Assembly (NCBI RefSeq): GCF_009720825.1 | Contig: NZ_WNKY01000002.1 | Span: 186,001 to 250,000, forward strand | Direction: 5' to 3' | DNA length: 64,000 nt | Source of the DNA: Duganella radicis | GTDB lineage: Bacteria > Pseudomonadota > Gammaproteobacteria > Burkholderiales > Burkholderiaceae_D | In this document: piece after piece, positions 19,095 to 27,418 of the stretch | Layout: each line of letters starts with the position of its first letter | Position numbering within the stretch: the stretch's first letter is position 1 | Notes under the pieces: generated by a model | What the model was told of the DNA's origin: nothing | What the model saw: only the letters and a program-made list of their open reading frames with translations | The model's database searches: none | Program-made: the position numbers and the translations under genes

Positions 19095-20363
19095 ATGCCT
19101 ATCATGAAAACCATCGCCATCATCGGCGGCGGCGTCACCGGAGTGACTACCGCCTATGCCCTCGCCAAGCGCGGCTTCGCCGTCACCCTGCTGGAACGCC
19201 ATCGCTACGTGGCGATGGAAACCTCATATGCCAACGGCGGCCAGCTGTCGGCCTCCCATGCGGAAGTCTGGAACCACCGCGCCACCATCGCCAAGGCGTT
19301 GCAATGGATGCTGCGCAGCGATGCGCCGCTGCTGGTGCACCTGCATCCAACGTGGCACAAGCTGTCCTGGTTTGGCGAATTTATCGGCGCCATGCCGCAC
19401 TATCACGACAACACCATCGCCCTGGCCCGCATGGCGGTGGCCGCGCGCGAGCACCTGTTTCAGTGGGCCGAGGATGAAGGCCTGGAGTTCGACCTGAAAC
19501 GCCAGGGCATACTGCACATCCACCGCGACCGCGCGGAGTTCGAGCATGCGCTGGCGGTCAGCAGGCTGCTGGCGCGCGGCGGCGTGCCGCGCCGCGCCGT
19601 CACGCCGGACGAGATGCGCGCCATCGAACCGGCGCTGCAAGGCCAGTACTACGGCGGCCATTACACCGAAAGCGACAGCAGCGGCGATATCCATAAATTC
19701 ACCACCGGCCTGGCGCAGGCGGCGCAGCGCCTCGGCGCTCAGCTGCGCTTCAACCAGCAGGTGGTGCAGCTCAGCGCCAGCGACCGTGGCGTCAGCGTCA
19801 CCGTGTTGCAAGGCGACGGCGCCGACATCACCGATTATGACGGCGTGGTGATCTGCGCCGGCGCCGCCAGCCGTGAACTCGCGGCACAGGTGGGCGATCA
19901 CGTCAACGTCTATCCCGTGAAGGGCTATTCCGTCACCGTGCATTTGGAGGACGCGGCCAGCCGCGCCGCCGCGCCGCAAGTCAGCCTGGTGGACGATACC
20001 GTGAAGCTGGTCAGCAGCCGTCTCGGCGAGGACCGTTTGCGCGTGGCCGGCACCGCCGAGTTCCACGGTTTTAACCGCGACATCCGCGCCGACCGCATCG
20101 CGCCGCTGACGGCCTGGGTGCAGCAAAACTTCCCGGAGGTGAGCACGCGCAGCATCACGCCATGGGCCGGGCTGCGGCCCATGATGCCGGACCTGATGCC
20201 GCGCGTAGGCCCCGGCAAGGCGCCGGGCGTGTTCTACAACACGGGCCACGGCCATCTCGGCTGGACCTTGTGCGCCGCCACCGCCGACCTGGTGGCCGCC
20301 AGCATCGCCGCCGCCCGCGACTCTGTGCTGCAACGCACCGCAGGCCCCTTGAAATTGGCGTAA
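19095..20363 (+). CDS. FAD-dependent oxidoreductase, D-amino-acid dehydrogenase type
   Basis: A 422-aa DAO-fold flavoprotein. The FAD motif is GGGVTGVTTAYALAKRGF (residues 11-28), then TSYANGGQLSASHAE, the typical DadA segment, and the C-terminal NTGHGHLGWTLCAATADLVA. It probably oxidises D-amino acids at the membrane and passes electrons to quinone. The start is ATG 19095 or 19104 (MKTIAIIGGG); upstream residues are not flavoprotein-like. Which amino acid is used is not known. Confidence 0.87.
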   Translation: MPIMKTIAIIGGGVTGVTTAYALAKRGFAVTLLERHRYVAMETSYANGGQLSASHAEVWNHRATIAKALQWMLRSDAPLLVHLHPTWHKLSWFGEFIGAMPHYHDNTIALARMAVAAREHLFQWAEDEGLEFDLKRQGILHIHRDRAEFEHALAVSRLLARGGVPRRAVTPDEMRAIEPALQGQYYGGHYTESDSSGDIHKFTTGLAQAAQRLGAQLRFNQQVVQLSASDRGVSVTVLQGDGADITDYDGVVICAGAASRELAAQVGDHVNVYPVKGYSVTVHLEDAASRAAAPQVSLVDDTVKLVSSRLGEDRLRVAGTAEFHGFNRDIRADRIAPLTAWVQQNFPEVSTRSITPWAGLRPMMPDLMPRVGPGKAPGVFYNTGHGHLGWTLCAATADLVAASIAAARDSVLQRTAGPLKLA

Positions 20364-20405
20364 ACTACCTTCATCTTAGGCCTGTCTTCACCAGGAGGTA
20401 ATGAA

Positions 20406-21365
20406 ATGACGGCGAAATCTATTGTACGTATCACCATGCTGGCCGGCGCTCTGGCGTTCGCGGCCCCTGTATTTGCCGCCGAGCCGACCATTCACGAGGT
20501 GTATGTCGCAGCCGAAGCGGGCAAGTACGCCGAAGCGCAGGCGATGATGGATCAGGTGCTGAAGGCGCACCCCAACAGCGCCACCGCGTATTTTGTCGAG
20601 GCCGAGTTGCAAGCCAAGCAAGGCCAGTTCGTGGCCGCGCAAGCCTCGCTGGCCAAGGCCGAGCAGCTGTCGCCCGGACTGCCGAAAGTCAAACCGGAGG
20701 CACTGGCCAAGCTGAAAACCCTGCTGGCGGAGGGCCAGAAGACCAATTATTCGCAGCAGCCGGCGCGCCATGCCAACGCCAACAATGGCGGCGGCAGCAA
20801 TTACGGCAGCGGCGGATACGCCAACGCGCCGCAGAGCAGCGGCATTTCGTTCGGCGGCATCCTGATCATCGGTTTGGGCCTGGCCGGCTTTATCTGGCTG
20901 GCCACGCGCTTCATGCAGCGCCGCCAGCAGCAGGCCGCCAACGATGGCTTCAACCCGGCCGGCTACAATCCGGGTTCGGCGCCGGGCTATCCTCCGGGCG
21001 GCGGCTATCCTCAGCAAGGCTACCCACAGCAGGGCTACGGCCAGCCGGGTTATGGCCAGCCTGGGCAGCCAGGCATGGGTTCGCGCATCATGGGCGGCCT
21101 GGCCACCGGTGCGGCGGTCGGCGCGGGTATCGTTGCGGGTGAGGCGCTGGCGCGCCAGTTCACCGGCGGCCACGATTCCAATTCCAGCTCTGGCCACGAC
21201 CAGCCACGCAACGACATCGTCTACGACGATCCATCCTCGCGCGATGAACTGCTGCGCCGCGACGACATGGGCGGCAACGACTTCGGCACCAGCGGTGGCT
21301 GGGACGATGGCGGCAGCAGCGGCGGAGGTGACAGTGGTGGTGGCGGTGGCGGCGACTGGGACTGA
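20406..21365 (+). CDS. TPR-containing membrane protein with Gly-rich tail
   Basis: A 319-aa protein: signal peptide (1-26), one or two TPR units (about 30-100, EAGKYAEAQAMMDQVLKAHPNSATAYFVEAELQAKQ split across two helices pairs), a transmembrane helix near 150-170 (GILIIGLGLAGFIWLATRFM), a GYPQQGY/GYGQPGY repeat zone, and a C-terminus rich in Gly, Ser and Asp ending GGGGGGDWD. A strong AGGAGGT lies 6 bases before the ATG. A tail of this kind (TPM/YgcG-like) suggests an envelope protein. No known function. Confidence 0.75.
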   Translation: MTAKSIVRITMLAGALAFAAPVFAAEPTIHEVYVAAEAGKYAEAQAMMDQVLKAHPNSATAYFVEAELQAKQGQFVAAQASLAKAEQLSPGLPKVKPEALAKLKTLLAEGQKTNYSQQPARHANANNGGGSNYGSGGYANAPQSSGISFGGILIIGLGLAGFIWLATRFMQRRQQQAANDGFNPAGYNPGSAPGYPPGGGYPQQGYPQQGYGQPGYGQPGQPGMGSRIMGGLATGAAVGAGIVAGEALARQFTGGHDSNSSSGHDQPRNDIVYDDPSSRDELLRRDDMGGNDFGTSGGWDDGGSSGGGDSGGGGGGDWD

Positions 21366-21366
21366 T

Positions 21367-22341
21367 CTACCTCACGGAGCGGCGTTCCGCCGCTCCGGCA
21401 GCCAGCATGGCCACATCCCAGTAGGCCGGGCTGCCAAAATACTCCCTCAGATGACGTATCAATAGCTGTGCCTTGGCCTGATTCGAACGGCCAGGCATGT
21501 GCACCGCATGAATGGCCGGTTCGTTCGGATCGCGCCGCACATTGACGCCGCCCTGCTCCACCGGCAACATCGGAAACACCGGCACCAGCTGGCCGGCGAC
21601 GATCGCATCGCTGGCCAGCCAGTTCGCCAGATGGACGATGCCGGCGCCGCTGATGGCCGCGTGCAGCAGCGAGTCGGTATCGTCGCAGCGCAAGCGGCCC
21701 TTGACCGGCAAGGGCTGATAGCCATTCACGCCCTCAAAACGCCACCAGCCGCGCGGCGGCACGCGGCCGTTCACCGTCAGGCACTCATGATTCAGCAGGT
21801 CTTCGGGCGACTTGGGCCAGCCATGTTTTTCCAGATAGGCGGGACTGGCGCTGACCACCCGGTTCATGCCCGCCAGATGGGTCGCCACCAGATCGCTGGC
21901 CGGCAGCACGCCGGCGCGCACCGCCACGTCCACGCGGCGCGCCGACAGGTCCACCACGTCGTCGCTGACATGCAGATCCACCTCGATCAGCGGGTGCCGC
22001 TGCAAGAAGGCGGCAATCGCCGGCGCCACGTGCAGCCGGCCGAATGCCGCCGGCGCGGTCACGGTCAGCAGGCCGCGCGGTTCGCTGTCCAGTTCCTGCA
22101 CGGCGTTCATGCCGTCCGCCAGTTCGGCCAGGATGTTGCGGGCGCGCGGCAGGAAGCGCTCGCCGGCGTCGGTGACGATCACCTGCCGCGAGCTGCGCAG
22201 CAGCAGGCGCGCGCCCAATTCCGTCTCCAGCGCATCAATCTTGCGCGATACCGAGGACACCGCCATTTCCAGCTGCACCGCCGCCCGCGACAAGCTGCCA
22301 AGTTCCACTACAGTAACGAAGCATTTCAAACCGTCAATCAT
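21367..22341 (-). CDS. LysR family transcriptional regulator
   Basis: A 324-aa regulator. The N-terminal winged helix (1-60) reads FVTVVELGSLSRAAVQLEMAVSSVSRKIDALE, and the effector domain fills 90-300. It is divergent from the MBL-fold hydrolase and very likely controls it and itself. A perfect palindrome with a T-N11-A core lies 22 bases upstream of its start. The inducer is unknown. Confidence 0.92.
   Translation of the reverse strand: MIDGLKCFVTVVELGSLSRAAVQLEMAVSSVSRKIDALETELGARLLLRSSRQVIVTDAGERFLPRARNILAELADGMNAVQELDSEPRGLLTVTAPAAFGRLHVAPAIAAFLQRHPLIEVDLHVSDDVVDLSARRVDVAVRAGVLPASDLVATHLAGMNRVVSASPAYLEKHGWPKSPEDLLNHECLTVNGRVPPRGWWRFEGVNGYQPLPVKGRLRCDDTDSLLHAAISGAGIVHLANWLASDAIVAGQLVPVFPMLPVEQGGVNVRRDPNEPAIHAVHMPGRSNQAKAQLLIRHLREYFGSPAYWDVAMLAAGAAERRSVR
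21376..21396. terminator. Hairpin at the TPR/lysR convergent junction
   Basis: GGAGCGGCG-TTC-CGCCGCTCC is a perfect 9-base stem with a 3-base loop, just after the TPR gene stop and inside the last codons of lysR. There is no T-run, so termination is uncertain. Confidence 0.4.
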
Positions 22342-22362
22342 CTTTTCCTCATCGATGCGGAT

Positions 22363-22381
22363 CTTTGCGCATTACGCAAAG
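22363..22381. promoter_or_regulatory. LysR-type operator palindrome
   Basis: CTTTGCG-N5-CGCAAAG is a perfect inverted repeat of 7-base arms (19 bases) in the lysR/MBL intergenic region, containing the T-N11-A pattern of LysR sites. A further GCAAAG half site lies at about 22411-22416, nearer the hydrolase gene. Confidence 0.6.
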
Positions 22382-22462
22382 ACTATTTGCCTTTTTACAT
22401 ATTGTGCCATTTTTTGCAAAGCAGCATACTTCAGTTATCGATGAATTGTTAAGGACGCCAAC

Positions 22463-23395
22463 ATGAAAATTACACCACTGATCGCCGCGCTCTTCGCCGC
22501 CCCCGCCTTCGCCGCCGCGCCGCTGGCCGGCACCAACGCGCCGGGCTTCCACCGCATCACGCTGGGCGACTTTGAAGTGACCGCCATCAGCGACGGCACG
22601 GTCGATCTGCCGGTCGACAAGCTGCTGCACGAGCCAGCTGAAACCACCACCAAGGCGCTGGCCCGCAACTTCCAGAGCGTGCCGACCGAGACCTCGGTCA
22701 ACGGCTTCCTGATCAACACCGGCAGCAAGCTGATTCTGGTGGACACCGGCGCCGGCGGCCTGTTTGGCCCTACCCTGGGCAAGCTGGTGGCCAACATCAA
22801 GGCCTCGGGCTATCAGCCGGAACAGATCGATGAAATCTACCTGACCCACCTGCACCCGGACCATGTGGGCGGCCTGGCGGCCAACAGCCAGATCGTGTTC
22901 CCCAACGCCGTGGTGCGTGCCGACAAACGCGATACCGACTTCTGGCTGAGCCAAGCCAACCAGGATAAGGCACCGTCCGACAGCAAGGACTTCTTCCAGG
23001 GCGCGGTGGCCTCGCTGTCGCCCTACGCGACGGCGCAGCACCTCAAGCCATTCAGCGGCGACACCGAACTGGCGCCGGGCGTGCGCGCCACGTCCAGCTA
23101 CGGCCACACGCCGGGCCACACCATCTACACGGTGGAAAGCAAGGGCAAGAAGCTGGTGCTGATCGGTGACCTGATCCACGTCGGCGCGGTGCAGTTCGAC
23201 CATCCGGAAGTGACCATCGGCTTCGACAGCGACGCCAAGAGCGCCGCCGCCGCGCGCGCCAAGGTATTCCAGGCCGTAGCCAAGGATGGCTCGCTGGTCG
23301 GCGCTTCGCACCTGTCCTTCCCGGGCCTGGGCCACTTGCGCAGCAACGGCAAGGCCTATCAGTGGGTGCCGGTGGCCTACACGCAGTTGCGCTGA
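22463..23395 (+). CDS. Secreted MBL-fold metallo-hydrolase
   Basis: A 310-aa protein with a signal peptide (MKITPLIAALFAAPAFAA) and the metallo-beta-lactamase fold zinc motif THLHPDHVGG (HxHxDH, near 129-134); downstream YGHTPGHTIY and LIGDLIH supply other metal ligands. It probably hydrolyses a lactone, ester or similar periplasmic substrate. The LysR gene opposite suggests substrate-induced expression. The response regulator begins one base after its stop, so the two are co-transcribed. Confidence 0.88.
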   Translation: MKITPLIAALFAAPAFAAAPLAGTNAPGFHRITLGDFEVTAISDGTVDLPVDKLLHEPAETTTKALARNFQSVPTETSVNGFLINTGSKLILVDTGAGGLFGPTLGKLVANIKASGYQPEQIDEIYLTHLHPDHVGGLAANSQIVFPNAVVRADKRDTDFWLSQANQDKAPSDSKDFFQGAVASLSPYATAQHLKPFSGDTELAPGVRATSSYGHTPGHTIYTVESKGKKLVLIGDLIHVGAVQFDHPEVTIGFDSDAKSAAAARAKVFQAVAKDGSLVGASHLSFPGLGHLRSNGKAYQWVPVAYTQLR

Positions 23396-23396
23396 C

Positions 23397-24020
23397 ATGG
23401 GCAATCCTATTTCCGTACTGGTCGTCGACGACCATCCGCTGTTGCGGGCAGGCCTGGGCGAGGCTATCTCCACCCAGGCCGACATGATCGTCGTCGGCGA
23501 AGCGTGCAATGGCCGCGAGGCGGTGGATGCCTATCAGGCGCTGCGGCCGGACGTCACCATCATGGATATCGCCATGCCGGAGATGGACGGTGTCACGGCT
23601 TTGCAGGAAATCCGGCGCGAGCATAACAACGCCCGCGTCGTGATGCTGACCACCTACAAGGGCGACGCGCAAATCCTGCGCGCCGTGCAAGGCGGTGCGG
23701 CGGGCTTCCTGTTGAAGAGTACTTTGCGCAAGGACTTGCTGGACACCGTGCGCGGCGTCCACATGGGCCAGCGCCGCATACCACCGGAGATCGCGATGGA
23801 ACTGGCCCAGCACATGGGCCAGGGTCCGTTGAGTTCAAGGGAAATGGAAGTATTGAATTATGCGGCGAGTGGACATTCCAATCGCCGCATCGCCGAGCGC
23901 CTGACGATTTCCGAGGAAACCGTCAAGGCTCATATGAAGAACGTGCTGGCCAAGCTGGCCGCGAACGATCGCACTCACGCGGTGACGATCGCTCTCAAAC
24001 GCGGGATTATCACCATCTAA
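23397..24020 (+). CDS. NarL/FixJ-type response regulator
   Basis: A 207-aa two-domain regulator. The receiver has VDDHP and the phospho-acceptor in DVTIMDIAMPEMDG, with the Lys in FLLKS; the LuxR-type HTH is LSSREMEVLNYAASGHSNRRIAERLTISEETVKAHM split over two helices. No kinase is adjacent. It is strongly similar over its length to the regulator at 30416-31069, which lies beside the propeller kinase. It starts one base after the hydrolase stop, and its stop overlaps the convergent DUF1275 gene by 4 bases. Confidence 0.9.
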   Translation: MGNPISVLVVDDHPLLRAGLGEAISTQADMIVVGEACNGREAVDAYQALRPDVTIMDIAMPEMDGVTALQEIRREHNNARVVMLTTYKGDAQILRAVQGGAAGFLLKSTLRKDLLDTVRGVHMGQRRIPPEIAMELAQHMGQGPLSSREMEVLNYAASGHSNRRIAERLTISEETVKAHMKNVLAKLAANDRTHAVTIALKRGIITI

Positions 24021-24673
24021 TCCTTTGCCGCCGCCGCGAGCCACACCAGCATCGCGCACGGCAGCAGCAAGCCATGGAAGCCAGCCAGCACAAAGGCCAC
24101 GCCGCCGCTCATGCAGCCGGCGGCGAAGCCCAGCACCGGCCAGGTCAGCTTCTTGCAACGGCCGATCGCTTCCGCATCGCCGCGCAGCGAATCCACCAAC
24201 TCGATCACCAGCGTCGTGACGTTACCGGTCATGACGGTGGTTGCCGCCGTCTTGCCCAGCAATAGCTTGCCGTAGGTGTTCTGCACCGCCATGGCGCCGG
24301 CGCACAGGCAGCCGGTGAGCAGCGTCAGTGGCGCCGACGCTTCCACCACCGGCGCCGCCTGCCACGCGCACAGCACCGTCGCCATCATCATGAACAGCTG
24401 GAACAGGAAGCTGTTGCGCAGCGTCTTGCCGCCGCCGCGGTCCCAGTGCAGTATCGCCAGCCGCGCCAGCGCGACAAACAACATAAACACCGGGAACACC
24501 ATCAGCTTGATGCCGATGGCTTGCGAGGGCTCGATCAGCGCCCGGCCGATCAGCACGAAGTTGCCCGTCACGTGGGCCGTGAACAGGCCGAATAGCCCGA
24601 CAAAGCCCAGCGTGTCCACGTAGCCGGCCAGGAAACCCAGCACCGCGCCCTGTTTGATATCACCGCGTTCCAT
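24017..24673 (-). CDS. DUF1275 (YoaK-like) membrane protein
   Basis: A 218-aa protein with six or more hydrophobic helices and the family features GYVDTLGFVGLFGLFTAHVTGN and TVMTGNVT. The function is unknown; it is a small membrane transporter-like family. ATG 24673 is used because it gives the conserved MERGDIKQGAVLGFLAG start; it overlaps the DoxX gene by 14 bases, continuing the minus-strand operon. Confidence 0.87.
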   Translation of the reverse strand: MERGDIKQGAVLGFLAGYVDTLGFVGLFGLFTAHVTGNFVLIGRALIEPSQAIGIKLMVFPVFMLFVALARLAILHWDRGGGKTLRNSFLFQLFMMMATVLCAWQAAPVVEASAPLTLLTGCLCAGAMAVQNTYGKLLLGKTAATTVMTGNVTTLVIELVDSLRGDAEAIGRCKKLTWPVLGFAAGCMSGGVAFVLAGFHGLLLPCAMLVWLAAAAKD

Positions 24674-25094
24674 TACTACCTTTCTGTAAATCGAGCCAGG
24701 CCACCAACAGGAAAGCACCGGTCAGTCCAAGGTGCTCGAAGAAGCTGTTGGCCGCCATGAAGCGCTCCTGGCCGCCCATCTCCCAGAAACGGTTGGCCAC
24801 AAAAGTCGCCATCAGCGTGAACACGCCGAGGAAGCCAGCGCCCAGCCAGCGGTAAAAGCCGGTAAGGATGGCCACCGAGGCGCCCAGTTCCAGCGCGATC
24901 ACCAGCGCCGCCAGAGGCGCCGCCGGCGACAGGCCGAAATGCCGCATCTCGCCGATGGCGGAATTGAAGTCGGTCAGCTTGTTGACGCCACCCTGGATAT
25001 AGGCGGCGCACAACAGCAGCAGACATATCCAGCGTATCCACTGCGCGCGTTCGGCGAGCGAACGCGCGGTGGTCGCGATGGCAGGCGCCCGCAT
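24660..25094 (-). CDS. DoxX family membrane protein
   Basis: A 144-aa protein with four hydrophobic helices; YIQGGVNKLTDFNSAIGEM and the ALELGASVAILTGFYRWLGA segment are typical of DoxX/YphA proteins, linked to redox or thiol homeostasis in the membrane. The start ATG 25094 overlaps the amidohydrolase stop by one base (TGATG). Operon order is XapX, amidohydrolase, DoxX, DUF1275. Confidence 0.85.
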   Translation of the reverse strand: MRAPAIATTARSLAERAQWIRWICLLLLCAAYIQGGVNKLTDFNSAIGEMRHFGLSPAAPLAALVIALELGASVAILTGFYRWLGAGFLGVFTLMATFVANRFWEMGGQERFMAANSFFEHLGLTGAFLLVAWLDLQKGSNGTR

Positions 25095-27013
25095 CAAACC
25101 GCCCAGCAGGCGCAACCCAGCGCGCCCCAGAAGCTCTTGAGGTCCGACACCGGCATCTTGCTGGCCCACGAGTTGGCGTGCTGGTGGCCGTGCACATTGC
25201 AGTTGTTGGCGCAGCCGCAGGCGGCGGCTTGCTGCTCGCGCTCACGTTTCTGCTGCAACTGGCGCTTCTCCAGTTCCTTGAGCGCGGCACGGCTGGTGCC
25301 CTGCTTCTCGCCCCAGCCGGCGTAGCCGCCGTAACGGCGCACCGGCGACCAATCCGGCATGGCCGGCGGCGGTGGCGTATCGTGGCTGGCGAAAGCGCCC
25401 GCCGCGTACACCACGTTGCCGCCCACGATGGTCAGGTCGGAAGTCAGATCCCAGATCTCGCTTTCGGCGCAGGCGTAGAAATCCTTGTCCGGCACGATCA
25501 GGTCTGCCAGCTGGCCGACCTGGATGCGGCCCTTCTTGCCTTCCTCGTTGGAGAACCAGGTGGTGTTCTCGGTCCACATGCGCAGCGCGGTTTCGCGGTC
25601 CAGGCAATTGGCGCGCGGGTAGAGCTGGGCGCCGCTGACGGTTTTACCGGTGATCATCCAGGCCAGCGATACCCACGGATTATAGGAAGCCACACGGGTG
25701 GCGTCGGTGCCGGCCGAGGTTTTCACGCCCGACTCCAGGATCTTCTTGATCGGCGGCGTGGCTTCGGCGGCGCCATGGCCGTAACGCTCGATGAAGTACT
25801 CGCCCTGATAGGCCATGCGGTGCTGCACGGCGACGCCGCCACCCAGCGCGGCGATACGGTCGATCGATTGCTGCGAGATGGTTTCGGCATGATCGAAGAA
25901 CCAGTTCAGGCCTTCCAGCGGAATGTCCTGATTCACGCGTTCGAACACGTCCAGCGCGCGGCTGATGGTTTCGTCGTAGGTGGCATGCATGCGCCATGGC
26001 CAGCGGTTCTGCGCCAGCACGCGCACCACGCCTTCCAGATCTTCTTCCATATTGGCCGGCATGTCGGGCCGCGGCTGGCGGAAGTCTTCAAAGTCGGCTG
26101 CCGAGAAGGTCAGCATTTCGCCGGCGCCGTTGTGGCGGAAGTAGTCGTCGCCCTGCTGATACTTCACGCTTTGCGTCCAGTTGATGAAGTCTTCCTTCTC
26201 CTGCTTGGGCTTCTGCGTGAACAGGTTGTAGGCCATGCGGATGGTCAGCTGCCTGGCGTCGGCCAGCTGCTGGATCACCTGATAGTCTTCCGGATAGTTC
26301 TGGAAGCCGCCGCCGGCGTCGATCACGCCGGTCACGCCCAGGCGATTCAGTTCGCGCATGAAGTGGCGGGTCGAGTTGACCTGGTATTCCAGCGGCAGTT
26401 TCGGGCCCTTGGCCAAAGTCGCGTAGAGGATGGAGGCATTGGGCTTGGCCAGCAGCAGGCCGGTCGGATTGCCGGAGCCGTCGCGCAGGATCTGGCCACC
26501 CGGCGGTTCCGGCGTGTCCTTGGTGTAGCCGACGGCGCGCAGCGCGGCGCCGTTCAGCAGGGCGCGGTCGTACAGGTGCAGGATGAATACTGGCGTATCC
26601 GGCGCCACCGCGTTCAATTCTTCGATGGTCGGCAGGCGCTTCTCGGCAAACTGGTGCTCGGTGAAGCCACCCACCACACGCACCCATTGCGGCGCCGGCG
26701 TGATCGCCACCTGTGCCTTCAGCATGGCCATGGCGTCGGCCAGCGAACGCACGCCATCCCAGCGCAGCTCAAGGTTGAAATTCAGGCCGCCACGGATGAT
26801 GTGGCAGTGGTTATCGATCAGGCCTGGCAGCACGCGCTTGCCTTGCAGGTCGATGATTTTGGTGGCCGGTCCGGCCAGCGCCATGATGTCATTGGCACGG
26901 CCGACGTGGGTGAATTTGCCATCCTTGATGGCGACGGCTTCCGCCGTCGGATTGCCGCGGTCCAGCGTGGTGAACAGGCCGCGGTGAAGAATCAGATCGG
27001 GTGTTTGCGACAT
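25094..27013 (-). CDS. YtcJ-type amidohydrolase with Cys-rich C-terminus
   Basis: A 639-aa metal-dependent hydrolase of the amidohydrolase-3 family. The N-terminal strand (LILHRGLFTTLD), LPGLIDNHCHI (metal HxH), the later DHAET and SAGTDATR segments are as expected. The last 45 residues are unusual: a basic helix, then CGCANNCNVHGHQHAN and CAC near the end, a possible metal-binding tag. The XapX gene ends directly at its ATG. The substrate is unknown. Confidence 0.87.
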   Translation of the reverse strand: MSQTPDLILHRGLFTTLDRGNPTAEAVAIKDGKFTHVGRANDIMALAGPATKIIDLQGKRVLPGLIDNHCHIIRGGLNFNLELRWDGVRSLADAMAMLKAQVAITPAPQWVRVVGGFTEHQFAEKRLPTIEELNAVAPDTPVFILHLYDRALLNGAALRAVGYTKDTPEPPGGQILRDGSGNPTGLLLAKPNASILYATLAKGPKLPLEYQVNSTRHFMRELNRLGVTGVIDAGGGFQNYPEDYQVIQQLADARQLTIRMAYNLFTQKPKQEKEDFINWTQSVKYQQGDDYFRHNGAGEMLTFSAADFEDFRQPRPDMPANMEEDLEGVVRVLAQNRWPWRMHATYDETISRALDVFERVNQDIPLEGLNWFFDHAETISQQSIDRIAALGGGVAVQHRMAYQGEYFIERYGHGAAEATPPIKKILESGVKTSAGTDATRVASYNPWVSLAWMITGKTVSGAQLYPRANCLDRETALRMWTENTTWFSNEEGKKGRIQVGQLADLIVPDKDFYACAESEIWDLTSDLTIVGGNVVYAAGAFASHDTPPPPAMPDWSPVRRYGGYAGWGEKQGTSRAALKELEKRQLQQKREREQQAAACGCANNCNVHGHQHANSWASKMPVSDLKSFWGALGCACWAV

Positions 27014-27277
27014 TTAGGTGCTCCTGGTTTCATCGGACTTTTGCGCGGATGGCAGTTGGCCGAAACAATGCGGCTTGACGTGGTCTTCGATCCACGACAC
27101 TTGCCTGGCTTCCGGCTTCCAGATCTGGCGCAGCAGCGGCGGCAACTGCTCGCCGAGCAGCATCCCTAGCAGGCCGACCAGCGCGATCACCGGCGGCGCC
27201 GGCGAACGGACGTTCAGGAAGCCGTATATGAGGCCGACCAGCAAGCCGACGGCCAACGATACGATATACATTTTCAT
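27014..27277 (-). CDS. XapX domain membrane protein
   Basis: An 87-aa protein; residues 1-50 form two hydrophobic helices with LAVGLLVGLIYGFLNVRSPAPP, matching the XapX domain, of unknown function. The rest is a soluble tail. Its TAA directly abuts the ATG of the amidohydrolase, so it is first in a four-gene operon. Confidence 0.82.
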   Translation of the reverse strand: MKMYIVSLAVGLLVGLIYGFLNVRSPAPPVIALVGLLGMLLGEQLPPLLRQIWKPEARQVSWIEDHVKPHCFGQLPSAQKSDETRST

Positions 27278-27362
27278 GATTTAGCATAGCTCCAGTAAGT
27301 AAATCGTGCGCACAGTGTAGAGAGCACGCGTGGTTCTGGCATCACTGGTATTGATCGTGCCT

Positions 27363-27412
27363 TCCCCTTCCTTTTGGGGGATCTCAACTTGCGCCTGGAT
27401 AGGTGCTAAAAT
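27363..27412 (+). promoter_or_regulatory. Palindrome and -10 box before the sensor kinase
   Basis: TCCCC-N9-GGGGA (27363-27381) lies upstream of a TAAAAT at 27407-27412, which is only 6 bases from the ATG at 27419. No clear -35 is seen. The arrangement suggests an activated, leaderless promoter. Confidence 0.4.
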
Positions 27413-27418
27413 GACCAG

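Noticed and set aside
20991..21075. CRISPR-like short repeats in the TPR gene
   Set aside because: The periodicity encodes GYPQQGY/GYGQPGY protein repeats with no spacers.
25178..27169. A 663-codon open frame antisense to the amidohydrolase
   Set aside because: Shadow frame, rich in Arg/Gln/His with no conserved motif; the minus-strand gene has complete family motifs.
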